Source: Arthrobacter koreensis (GTDB taxonomy: Bacteria; Actinomycetota; Actinomycetes; Actinomycetales; Micrococcaceae). From it: a stretch of 64,000 bases of DNA. This document shows positions 1 through 7,090 of the stretch, in pieces. Location: the NCBI RefSeq assembly GCF_009193255.1, contig NZ_WACG01000006.1, positions 62,001-126,000 on the forward strand, written 5' to 3'. Position 1 is the first letter of the stretch. Each line of letters opens with the position of its first letter. The notes below the pieces were generated by a model. The model was not told where the DNA came from. It saw only the letters and a program-made list of their open reading frames with translations, and searched no databases. Position numbers and translations under genes: made by a program.

Positions 1-515
1 GTCTGGGCCAGGTACGGGTGGGTCTCCACCTGGTTCAGTACGGGGACGACGCCGGTGGCGTCGATGATCTCCTGCAGGGCCTCCACCGTGAAGTTGCAGA
101 CGCCGATCGACTTGACCCGGCCGGACTTCTGCAGCTCAACCAGTGCCTTCCAGGTATCCACGTACTTGCCCTGCTTCGGCTGCAGCCAGTGGATCAGGTA
201 CAGGTCGAGGTATTCCAGGCCGAGACGCTCCATGGAGGCGTCGAAGGCAGCCAGCGTCTCTTCGTAGCCCTGGTCTGCGTTCCAGACCTTGGTGGTGATG
301 AACATATCTTCGCGCGGCAGGCTGGATGCGGCGATGGCGCGGCCGACGCCTGCTTCGTTGCCGTAGATCTTGGCAGTGTCGATGTGGCGGTAACCGGCTT
401 CGAAGGCCATACCAACGGTCTTTTCTGCGAGTTCGTCCTCAACCCGCCAGACGCCGTAGCCGAGCTGGGGAATCGTGTTGCCGTCGTTAAAGGTGACGAG
501 AGGAGATGTAGTCAT
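1..515 (-). CDS. Aldo/keto reductase, 3' part cut by window edge
   Basis: This is an NADPH-dependent aldo/keto reductase of the 2,5-diketo-gluconate reductase-like group. The minus-strand reading begins MTTSPLVTFNDG. The catalytic tetrad is visible as Asp46 and Tyr51 in HIDTAKIYGNE, Lys76 in TTKVWN and His109 in LYLIHW. About 171 codons lie in the window; the family is usually 270-285 residues, so roughly the last 40% is missing to the left. A GGAGG about 9 nt upstream supports the ATG at 515. The substrate cannot be told from sequence; a broad carbonyl-reducing role is a family inference. Confidence 0.9.
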   Translation of the reverse strand, partial: MTTSPLVTFNDGNTIPQLGYGVWRVEDELAEKTVGMAFEAGYRHIDTAKIYGNEAGVGRAIAASSLPREDMFITTKVWNADQGYEETLAAFDASMERLGLEYLDLYLIHWLQPKQGKYVDTWKALVELQKSGRVKSIGVCNFTVEALQEIIDATGVVPVLNQVETHPYLAQ

Positions 516-613
516 GCTCCCCATCCTCCACCCGGTGCGGCGGTCCCGCTGACCAAAAGTGCCGGTGTTTGCTGGGCGCGAAATTACGGCTGCTGCTCTT
601 GTGGAGGGAGTGC

Positions 614-1072
614 CTAGGTGCGGGAGTCCGCCAGGACGCGTTCTGCTTCTGCGACGTCGTCCTGGACCAGCGCCGCCCGGCGACGGACATTTTCAACTCC
701 TGCGGAGGCAATGCCCCAGCGTTCGCCCTCCAGCCGGGACATGGCCGCGGCCTCCGCTGCGGCCGCCAGGGAATTACCGGAGCGGGAGAGCGCCCGGTGG
801 ACGGCGATCAATCCGCCGGGAATGTCCTGGCCGGAGCTGGGGAGCTGTTTCTGGGCTCCGGCACAAACGGCCCGGACGCGTGGGAGGAGGGCGGACAGGT
901 CATTGGCAACCAGCGCCAGCTCGTTGTACAGGGCGTCGTCCTCAACCCCTTCCAGCATCTGGTGGTAGCGGTCCAGGCCGCGGGTGAACCGGTCGTGGGC
1001 ACGGCGCCACACACCCTTGCCGAGTTCGGTGTCGTCCTTGCGCCCCTGCCGGGCTGCTGCGAAAAGTGCCAT
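614..1072 (-). CDS. Conserved hypothetical protein, 152 aa
   Basis: I do not recognise a named family. The protein is soluble, mostly helical, rich in Ala, Arg and Glu, and has no signal peptide or membrane segment. It starts MALFAAARQGRKDDTE and contains a central region around LEGVEDDALYNELALVAND that looks like a helical bundle. It lies 26 bp downstream of the proteasome activator gene on the same strand, so the two may be co-transcribed. No catalytic motif is visible. Codon usage matches its neighbours, which supports it being real. Confidence 0.7.
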   Translation of the reverse strand: MALFAAARQGRKDDTELGKGVWRRAHDRFTRGLDRYHQMLEGVEDDALYNELALVANDLSALLPRVRAVCAGAQKQLPSSGQDIPGGLIAVHRALSRSGNSLAAAAEAAAMSRLEGERWGIASAGVENVRRRAALVQDDVAEAERVLADSRT

Positions 1073-1098
1073 CCTGCGGGAAATTCTACAGACCCACG

Positions 1099-1833
1099 CT
1101 ACAAATACTGCCCCGGACCGGCGTGGGGTTCCACGCGCGCACCGGCTCCGGGCTGCTGGCCGGGCTGTGCGGCCGTGCCGGTCCGCCGCGGTTCACCGTT
1201 TTCACCGATGACGACGCCGGGGGCCAGCACGGTGCCCGGTGGCAGCTGGCGCAGCTGGAGCCGGCTCTGCAGCTGCTGGTTGGCGGTTTGCTGCGCGGCG
1301 ATCGCTGTCTGGATTCCGCGGAAGAGCCCCTCCAGCCAGCCGACCAGCTGGGCCTGCGCAATGCGCAGCTCCGCGTCTGTCGGTGTGGAGTCCTCAGGGA
1401 ACGGCAGGTTGATCCGCTCGAGTTCGGTCACCAGTTCCGGGGCGAGTCCGTCGTACAGCTCCTTGAGCGAGCGCTCGTGGATTTCGGCAAGCCGGTTCCG
1501 GGCTGCATCGTCGAGCGGCGCGTTGCGGACTTCCTCCAGCAGCTGCTTGATCATGGTGCCTATCCGCATGACCTTGGCGGGTTCGTCCACCAGCTCATTA
1601 AGCTTTGCCGGCCCCGGCCGGCCGCCGGTGGGCGGAGCAACTCCCGCATCCTGGGACTGTCCGTCAGTGCCGGCGCTGTCCTGGCCGGAACCGTCCTGGC
1701 GCGGCCCGTCGTGTCGCGGGGCCTGGACCTGCTGATCCGTCCCGTCCCGGTCCGGGAATTCCGACGGCCTGGCTTCCGGTTCGCCGGGGTTAGCCGGTTC
1801 GGGAAATCCCGCAGATCCGTTCTGTTCAGTCAT
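1099..1833 (-). CDS. bpa: Bacterial proteasome activator (Bpa/PafE)
   Basis: Bpa is the ATP-independent ring activator of the actinobacterial 20S proteasome and feeds it unfolded proteins. The core from about residue 75 to 165 carries the family signature, including KVMRIGTMIKQLLEEVR and AELRIAQAQLVGWLEGLF, matching the well-known M. tuberculosis protein. The last four residues are GQYL, the C-terminal docking motif that opens the 20S gate. The first 70 residues are a Gly/Pro/Gln/Asp-rich disordered tail, longer than in mycobacteria. At 244 aa it is larger than the roughly 174-aa mycobacterial protein because of this tail and a Gln-rich linker. It implies the organism has a 20S proteasome encoded elsewhere. 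Confidence 0.95.
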   Translation of the reverse strand: MTEQNGSAGFPEPANPGEPEARPSEFPDRDGTDQQVQAPRHDGPRQDGSGQDSAGTDGQSQDAGVAPPTGGRPGPAKLNELVDEPAKVMRIGTMIKQLLEEVRNAPLDDAARNRLAEIHERSLKELYDGLAPELVTELERINLPFPEDSTPTDAELRIAQAQLVGWLEGLFRGIQTAIAAQQTANQQLQSRLQLRQLPPGTVLAPGVVIGENGEPRRTGTAAQPGQQPGAGARVEPHAGPGQYL

Positions 1834-1873
1834 GAATTAATGCTCTCACGCCTGGTGCCGGTTGGGCCGGGAG

Positions 1874-2125
1874 TCAGTCGCTTTCCAGCTCTTCCTCGCG
1901 CATTTGTGCGTATCCGCCGTCGGGGCTCAGCCCGGCAGCGTACTGTCCGGCGTTGAGCTGTCCCGCCGTGTAATGGTGCCCGTCGAACTCGGGGCCAGTC
2001 CTGGTGTCCTCCGGGATCCCGGCGTCCTGGGCCAGGTGCTCGTCCTCGTTGTCCGGCTCGGACAGTGGAAGGCTGATGTCTTCGCGCAGGTGGGGATCGT
2101 CCGGGAGGTCCTTGTTCTCTGCCAT
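1874..2125 (-). CDS. Small acidic hypothetical protein, 83 aa
   Basis: I do not recognise this protein. It is strongly acidic (many Asp and Glu), Pro/Gly-containing and probably disordered, with no membrane segment or signal peptide. It starts MAENKDLPDDPHLRED and ends REEELESD. It lies 40 bp upstream of bpa on the same strand. The GGAGGA before the start is almost touching the ATG, which is tighter than usual, so translation may be weak. Low complexity makes it hard to prove real, but the coding bias agrees with the strand. Confidence 0.6.
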   Translation of the reverse strand: MAENKDLPDDPHLREDISLPLSEPDNEDEHLAQDAGIPEDTRTGPEFDGHHYTAGQLNAGQYAAGLSPDGGYAQMREEELESD

Positions 2126-2172
2126 TCCTCCAGCAAAGCAGTATCCGGCAACCGCCTCAACCCTCTCCCCTT

Positions 2173-2240
2173 ACCACCGAGAGGCCAGTTGCGGCTCTTT
2201 TCAGGGCTGAAACGAGCCGCAACTGGCCTCTCGATGGGTT
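2173..2240. repeat. 68-nt intergenic palindromic element, copy A
   Basis: A 20-bp perfect stem (2178-2197 with 2214-2233) encloses a 16-nt loop that itself can pair (TTTCA/TGAAA). On the minus strand it begins AACCCATCGAGA and ends TCTCGGTGGT. The element at 54721-54788 has the same length, ends and loop layout but different stem bases. It sits between ybdD and the 83-aa gene. It might act as a terminator for the cstA operon, but there is no clear U-run, and the shared ends point to a dispersed repeat family. Confidence 0.8.
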
Positions 2241-2258
2241 GTGCGGGAGGATGCAGCG

Positions 2259-2450
2259 TCAGCAGCAGCGCCCGCCGGGGTTGGCGTCCTGGCGGTCCAT
2301 CTTGTCCCGCCAGAACTCCCGCTCGGTCAGCGGCGGAGACGAACAGCCCGACGCCGCGTGGTGCTCCTGGTATTTCCGGTACGCGTCCTCGCCCATCACG
2401 TCACGGAAGAAGCGGACAAAGCCACGCAGGTGCCCCACGACGGCGGTCAT
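2259..2450 (-). CDS. ybdD: YbdD/YjiX (DUF466) family small protein
   Basis: This 63-residue protein belongs to the small YbdD/YjiX family that is almost always encoded directly after cstA-type transporters. The family pattern is visible in FRDVMGEDAYRKYQEHH and LTEREFWRDKMDRQ, ending Gly-Gly-Arg-Cys-Cys. I chose the ATG at 2450 because it overlaps the cstA stop codon (TGATG), the arrangement expected for translational coupling; an in-frame start further upstream would lie inside cstA. Its biochemical role is unknown, although it is thought to support the CstA/BtsT pyruvate or peptide transporter. Confidence 0.9.
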   Translation of the reverse strand: MTAVVGHLRGFVRFFRDVMGEDAYRKYQEHHAASGCSSPPLTEREFWRDKMDRQDANPGGRCC

Positions 2451-4747
2451 CAGTGCCCCGTCCGCGCCGGCTGCTGGTCCTCCGGCAGGGCGTCCCACTG
2501 CGCCTGGATTTCCTTTTCCTCCGGTGTGGCCAGGAAGCCGGCCGGCGCGAAGGTCCGCGACGGCACGGCCGGGTCTTCGGCACTCGGCGCCCCGCCGGAA
2601 CGGTAGGAGCGGACCGACGCGATAACGGCCGTGACGATCACGATGATCGCCAGGGTCACGAACAGGATGGACAGCACACCCTGCACGAAGGTGTTCCGGA
2701 CCACCGCCTCCATGGCCTCAACGGTCTTGGCCGTGCCGAAGCTGGTCTCGCCGGCCTCGAGGGCGTTCCGGAACGCGTTGTGCTGCGCCCAGTAGCCCAC
2801 GGCCGGGACCGGGGAGAAAATCTTGTACATCGAGGCCGTGATGGTTACGACGGAGGCGAAGCCCAGCGGCAGCACCACCACCCAGATGTACTTGAAGACA
2901 TTCTTCTTGGCCAGGATCGCCAGGCAGATGGCCAGCGCTATGGCTGCGAGCAGCTGGTTGGCGATGCCGAACAGCGGGAAGAGCGTATTGATGCCGCCCA
3001 GTGGATCGGTGACACCCATGATCAGGATCGACCCCCAGCCGGCAACCATGATCGCCGTACATATCCAGGCCCCTGTCCGCCATCCGGTGTCCCGGAACTT
3101 CGGGATGAAGTTCCCAATCGAGTCCTGCAGCATGAAGCGGGCCACGCGGGTGCCGGCGTCGACGGCGGTGAGGATGAACAGCGCCTCGAACATGATGGCG
3201 AAGTGGTACCAGAACGCCATCATTGCCGGTCCGCCGATGAAGCTCTGCATGATCATCGCCAGGCCGACGGCGAGGGTGGGCGCACCGCCGGTGCGCGAGA
3301 CCACGGACTCTTCGCCGACGTCGGACGCCAGCGAGGTGAGCATGTCAGGGGTGAGGTTCACGCCCACCAGGCCCAGGGAGTTGACGAAGGCGACGGCGCC
3401 CTCCACGGTGCCGCCGGTGGCAGCAGCGGAGGAGTTCATGGCGAAGTAAATGCCGCGGTCCAGGGAGATCGCCGCGACGAGCGCCATGATCGCTACGAAG
3501 GACTCCATCAGCATGCCGCCGTAGCCGATGAACCGGGTCTGGCGCTCCTTCATGATCATCTTCGGAGTGGTACCCGAGGAGATCAGGGCGTGGAAACCGG
3601 ACAGGGCGCCGCAGGCAATGGTGACGAAGAGGAACGGGAAGAGCGGGCCGGCAACTACTGGGCCGTCGTTCCGGGATGCGAACTCGCTGAACGCGGGAAC
3701 GCTGATCTCCGGACGGACCACAATGATGGCGACTGCCAGCATGACGATCGTGCCGATCTTCATGAAGGTGGAGAGGTAATCGCGCGGGGCCAGGAGCAGC
3801 CAGACGGGCAGAACGGCGGCGATGAAGCCGTAGATGATAATTCCCCAGGCGATGGTGACGCGGTCCAGGGAGAAGATCGCCACGCCCCACTCGGTATCGG
3901 CGATCCAACCACCGCCAATGATCGCGAGCATCAGCAGCACGAAGCCGATGATCGAGACTTCGCTGACCTTGCCGGGACGCAGGTAGCGCAGGTATACCCC
4001 CATGAAGAGGGCGATCGGGATGGTCATGGCGACGGAGAAAACGCCCCACGGGCTTTCGCCGAGTGCGTTCACCACCACCAGGGCCAGGATCGCGACGATG
4101 ATGATCATGATGGTCAGGGTGGCGATCAGGGCGGCAGTGCCGCCGATCAGCCCGAGTTCCTCGCGGGCCATCTGGCCCAGGGAACGTCCGCCGCGGCGCA
4201 TGGAGAAGAACATGACCAGGTAGTCCTGGACGGCGCCGGCAAGGATGACGCCGACGATGATCCACACGGTGCCGGGCAGGTAGCCCATCTGCGCGGCCAG
4301 GACGGGGCCCACCAGCGGGCCGGCGCCGGCGATGGCGGCGAAGTGGTGGCCGTAAAGCACCCGGCGGTCGGTGGCGGCGTAGTCCTTACCGTCCGCCTTG
4401 TACTCCGCGGGTGTGGCCCGGCGGTCGTTCGGCCTGAGCAGGTGCCGCTCGATGTACTTCGAATAGAACCGGTAGCCGATCAGGTACGTACAGACCGCGG
4501 CAAAGACGAACCAGATGGCGTTCACGGTTTCGCCGCGGATGATTGCGAGCATGGTCCAGCTGATGCCGCCCAGCAGGGCGATGCCTAACCAGACCGCGAT
4601 CTTCAGCGGAGTCCAGGTGCTGCGGTTGGCGTCGTCATCGTCGACGGCGACCGGCGGCAGGTCCGGATCCTGCGTGAGGATGTCTGCGCCTCCGGCTGCG
4701 GGGTCCGGACGGTCCGGGTCCCTCCGTCGCCGCTTGTCTTCACTCAT
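2450..4747 (-). CDS. cstA: Carbon starvation protein CstA, pyruvate/peptide transporter
   Basis: CstA-family polytopic permeases import pyruvate or peptides when carbon is scarce. The 765-aa protein has a charged cytoplasmic N-terminus of about 55 residues and then many membrane segments, beginning near LKIAVWLGIALLGGISW. Family motifs include YGHHFAAIAGAGPLVGPV and the loop SMRRGGRSLGQMAREELG. The start at 4747 is preceded by AAGGGG at good spacing. It is translationally coupled to ybdD. An inverted repeat, ATGTG-GGT-CACAT, lies 79 bp upstream and may be a regulator site. Substrate choice cannot be read from sequence. Confidence 0.95.
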   Translation of the reverse strand: MSEDKRRRRDPDRPDPAAGGADILTQDPDLPPVAVDDDDANRSTWTPLKIAVWLGIALLGGISWTMLAIIRGETVNAIWFVFAAVCTYLIGYRFYSKYIERHLLRPNDRRATPAEYKADGKDYAATDRRVLYGHHFAAIAGAGPLVGPVLAAQMGYLPGTVWIIVGVILAGAVQDYLVMFFSMRRGGRSLGQMAREELGLIGGTAALIATLTIMIIIVAILALVVVNALGESPWGVFSVAMTIPIALFMGVYLRYLRPGKVSEVSIIGFVLLMLAIIGGGWIADTEWGVAIFSLDRVTIAWGIIIYGFIAAVLPVWLLLAPRDYLSTFMKIGTIVMLAVAIIVVRPEISVPAFSEFASRNDGPVVAGPLFPFLFVTIACGALSGFHALISSGTTPKMIMKERQTRFIGYGGMLMESFVAIMALVAAISLDRGIYFAMNSSAAATGGTVEGAVAFVNSLGLVGVNLTPDMLTSLASDVGEESVVSRTGGAPTLAVGLAMIMQSFIGGPAMMAFWYHFAIMFEALFILTAVDAGTRVARFMLQDSIGNFIPKFRDTGWRTGAWICTAIMVAGWGSILIMGVTDPLGGINTLFPLFGIANQLLAAIALAICLAILAKKNVFKYIWVVVLPLGFASVVTITASMYKIFSPVPAVGYWAQHNAFRNALEAGETSFGTAKTVEAMEAVVRNTFVQGVLSILFVTLAIIVIVTAVIASVRSYRSGGAPSAEDPAVPSRTFAPAGFLATPEEKEIQAQWDALPEDQQPARTGH

Positions 4748-4825
4748 GGTGCTACCCCTTGTCAGCAGTGCGGTCCCTGCGGGTGCAGGGCGTGATGTGC
4801 GCATGAGGGTAGCACCGGGGATGCG

Positions 4826-4838
4826 ATGTGGGTCACAT
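4826..4838. promoter_or_regulatory. Inverted repeat upstream of cstA
   Basis: A perfect 5-3-5 inverted repeat (ATGTG GGT CACAT) stands 79 bp before the cstA start. It resembles half-sites of CRP-like or GntR-like regulators, but its spacing does not fit the standard CRP/GlxR box with a 6-bp spacer. Assignment as an operator is inference. Confidence 0.35.
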
Positions 4839-4934
4839 ACACGCCGGCAGGTGGGGAAGGGCCCGCCGAGCGGTCCTGTTTCGGCGCCGAGCGGCGGGCG
4901 AACGGCGCTGGCGGGCGAGCAGCGGGCGACGGCG

Positions 4935-4978
4935 GGCCGGCGAACAGCGCCGGCCGGCGGGGCCGGGTGGGCCCCGCC
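4935..4978 (-). terminator. Two adjacent GC-rich hairpins after the quinone reductase gene
   Basis: Two consecutive stems lie just past the stop codon of the reductase gene that ends at 4989: GGCCGGCG/CGCCGGCC around AACAG (4935-4955), and GGCGGGGCC/GGCCCCGCC around a 5-nt loop (4956-4978). They could end transcription from the minus strand. No T-run follows, so a simple intrinsic terminator is not certain. The surrounding sequence is a degenerate run of GCGGGCGA-like units. Confidence 0.45.
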
Positions 4979-4988
4979 GATCTTCGGG

Positions 4989-5966
4989 CTACAGCGTCAG
5001 CAGGACCTTGCCGGTGTGCTGGCCGGAGTCGAAGTACTCGTGGGCGGCTGCCGCCTCCGCCAGGGGGAACGTGCGGTCCACCAGCGGTTTGACGCTGCCG
5101 TCCTTGATCAGCGGCCAGACGTATTCGCCGACGGACGCCATGATGGCGCTCTTTTCCTCTACAGGACGTGCGCGCAGCGTGGTTCCCATAACTGCACAGC
5201 GCTTGCGCATCAGTGCATTGAGGTCCAGTTCCGCCCGGGTTCCGCCCTGCAGTCCGATGATCACCAGACTGCCCGCGACGGCGAGCGCGTCGACGTTGCG
5301 CTGCAGGTACTTGGCGCCCATCACGTCGAGGATCACGTCTGCCCCGTGCCCGTTGGTGGCGGCACGGACTTCCTCGACGAAGTCCTGCTCCTTGTAGTTG
5401 ATCAGCACCTTGGCACCGAGGCTCCGTGCCAGCTCGAGCTTTGCCGGGCTTGAAGCCGTCACCATGGGTACGGCGCCGAAGGCAGCGACGAGCTGGATAG
5501 CCATGGTGCCAATGCCGCCGGCACCTCCATGGATCAGCACGTATTCGCCTTCATGGACTCCGGCCGCCATGAAGAGATTCGAGAACACGGTGGCAGCCAC
5601 CTCAGGCAGTGCCGCGGCGGTCACGAGATCCATTTCCGGCGGAACCGGAAGCACCTGGCCGGCTGGAACGGCCACCTGTTCGGCGTAACCGCCGCCGGAA
5701 AGCAGTGCAACGACGTCGGCACCCACTTCCAGCCCCTCCACCCCGGTGCCTACCGCTGCCACCCGGCCGGAGACCTCCAGGCCCGGATATTCAGGAGCGC
5801 CCGGAGGCACCGGATAGTTTCCGTGACGCTGCAGCACATCGGCACGGTTGAGTCCCGCCGCTGCAACGTCGATGAGGACTTCACCGGGGCCGGGTACGGG
5901 TGCGGGCACGTCGCGGAGTGCCAGGACCTCCGGGCCGCCGGGTTCGGTGATGACTATCGCTTTCAT
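4989..5966 (-). CDS. NAD(P)H:quinone oxidoreductase, zinc-free MDR family
   Basis: This is a medium-chain dehydrogenase/reductase of the quinone oxidoreductase (QOR/PIG3-like) type. The GroES-like N-terminal domain spans about residues 1-115 and includes GLNRADVLQRHGNYP. The NADPH-binding Rossmann domain has HGGAGGIGTMAIQL near residue 145. No zinc-binding cysteine cluster is present, as expected for this class. At 325 aa it has normal length. It probably reduces quinones or enones; the true substrate is unknown. It is transcribed alone, divergently from tRNA-Ser. Confidence 0.92.
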   Translation of the reverse strand: MKAIVITEPGGPEVLALRDVPAPVPGPGEVLIDVAAAGLNRADVLQRHGNYPVPPGAPEYPGLEVSGRVAAVGTGVEGLEVGADVVALLSGGGYAEQVAVPAGQVLPVPPEMDLVTAAALPEVAATVFSNLFMAAGVHEGEYVLIHGGAGGIGTMAIQLVAAFGAVPMVTASSPAKLELARSLGAKVLINYKEQDFVEEVRAATNGHGADVILDVMGAKYLQRNVDALAVAGSLVIIGLQGGTRAELDLNALMRKRCAVMGTTLRARPVEEKSAIMASVGEYVWPLIKDGSVKPLVDRTFPLAEAAAAHEYFDSGQHTGKVLLTL

Positions 5967-6032
5967 GGAACCTCCTGCGGAAGTGGAGAAAATTTTGGTG
6001 AACTGCGCTCATCTGCCAGACTACTAAGCGGA

Positions 6033-6120
6033 GGAAGGTTGTCCGAGCGGCCGATGGAGCTGGTCTTGAAAACCAGTGTGCGGTAACCCCGTACCAAGGG
6101 TTCGAATCCCTTACCTTCCG
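6033..6120 (+). tRNA. tRNA-Ser(TGA)
   Basis: An 88-nt class II tRNA folds with acceptor GGAAGGT/ACCTTCC, a long variable arm and a TTCGAAT T-loop. The anticodon loop CTTGAAA gives anticodon TGA at 6067-6069. The CCA end is not encoded: discriminator G6120 is followed by CTC. A strong terminator follows at once. Confidence 0.97.
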
Positions 6121-6126
6121 CTCACA

Positions 6127-6160
6127 GGCACCCCGGTCATCGGCCGGGGTGCCTTTTCCT
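6127..6160 (+). terminator. Rho-independent terminator after tRNA-Ser(TGA)
   Basis: GGCACCCCGG (6127-6136) pairs with CCGGGGTGCC (6144-6153) around a 7-nt loop, followed by TTTT. It lies 6 bp behind the tRNA. Confidence 0.9.
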
Positions 6161-6310
6161 TTGCCCCCTTCGATGCCATTGCATATTGCGTGCGGATGTT
6201 ACTTCGCCGATTTATAAGCATGCTTGCGCTGCACATAACCTCTTCTGGTGGTTTCCGGCCCATTGGGGGGTGGATAACCAGGACCAATTACCGCAGAAGG
6301 AGCTATTCGC

Positions 6311-6871
6311 ATGAATTCCGCCCGCCAGCTGAACCTGGCCCGCGCCGGAAAAGCCGTCACGGCTGCCGTCTTCGCCCTCGCACTCGCAGGGTGCGGAGCA
6401 GCCGCAGACAAGGACGAACCAAAGACCAGTGAATCAGCAGCTTCGGCCTCGCCGGAAGCAGAGACCGTAGCTGACGGGACAGCTGAGGAAGAGGTGTCCG
6501 CCGAATCCGTCGACGCCGTCGACCTGAAGGTTGGCGACTGCCTGGTCGATGACCCGGATGCCGAACAGATTGAAGCTGTGGATGTGCTTCCATGCACCCA
6601 GCCGCACGATACCGAGGTCTACGCTGCCATGGACATGGACCGCGGCTCGTTCCCCGGCGAGGAAGCCATAGACGCCGCGGCACAGGAATTCTGCCTCGCT
6701 GAATTCCAGCCTTACATCGGCACGGACTATTCGGAGTCCGCCCTGGACATCGGCTACCTCACGCCGACCCCGACGTCCTGGACCCTCGGCAACGATCGGG
6801 AGATCCTCTGCACGGTCTACCGCATGGACGGCGAGAAGCTCAGCACCACGGTGAAGAACTCGAACGTCTAG
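6311..6871 (+). CDS. Lipoprotein with septum-formation domain
   Basis: The 186-aa product has a lipoprotein signal with lipobox LAGC (Cys28), followed by an acidic Ser/Glu/Ala-rich linker up to about residue 68. The folded part begins LKVGDCLVDD and includes VLPCTQPHDTEVYAA, the pattern of the actinobacterial 'septum formation' domain (PF13845-like), with paired cysteines likely to form disulfides. It is expected to be anchored on the outer face of the membrane. AGAAGGAG lies upstream of the ATG. It stands alone between two terminators. The domain's name comes from an old annotation and no precise function is established. Confidence 0.85.
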   Translation: MNSARQLNLARAGKAVTAAVFALALAGCGAAADKDEPKTSESAASASPEAETVADGTAEEEVSAESVDAVDLKVGDCLVDDPDAEQIEAVDVLPCTQPHDTEVYAAMDMDRGSFPGEEAIDAAAQEFCLAEFQPYIGTDYSESALDIGYLTPTPTSWTLGNDREILCTVYRMDGEKLSTTVKNSNV

Positions 6872-6885
6872 TTCATTCACGCCAG

Positions 6886-6923
6886 AAAGGGGGCCTAACC
6901 AAAACGGTTAGGCCCCCTTTCTC
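6886..6923 (+). terminator. Strong terminator after the lipoprotein gene
   Basis: A 15-bp perfect stem (6886-6900 with 6906-6920) with loop AAAAC has A-rich and T-rich flanks, so it can work in both directions. It starts 14 bp after the stop codon. Confidence 0.92.
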
Positions 6924-6967
6924 GCATTGTCAATAGTTACCGGCCGTTAGGGCACCAAAGGGGTCGA

Positions 6968-7013
6968 ATTCACATGCCTGTCACCCCGGGGTGGTATCCA
7001 GAAGGAGTTCACC
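6968..7013 (+). promoter_or_regulatory. PHO-box-like repeats before the secreted nuclease gene
   Basis: ATTCACA (6968-6974) and TGTCACC (6979-6985) are 11 bp apart, the spacing of PhoP direct repeats (GTTCACC). An exact GTTCACC follows at 7007-7013. Each of the first two matches 5 of 7 bases. The downstream gene encodes a phosphate-releasing nuclease/nucleotidase, which fits phosphate control, but this is inference. Confidence 0.35.
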
Positions 7014-7090
7014 GCACCCCTTGCCGATCTACCAGGGCCACTACCGCGTGCCCCCACACCGGCATCCGTTCCCCAAAGGAGCAATGAGGC

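Noticed and set aside
1862-4588. A 908-codon open frame on the plus strand
   Set aside because: It is antisense to bpa, ybdD and cstA, has a His/Asp/Gly-rich composition typical of the complement of high-GC genes, and has no recognisable domain.
4851-4980. Degenerate GCGGGCGA-like tandem run as a repeat array
   Set aside because: The units are irregular and GC-rich sequence gives this by chance; only the two hairpins were kept.
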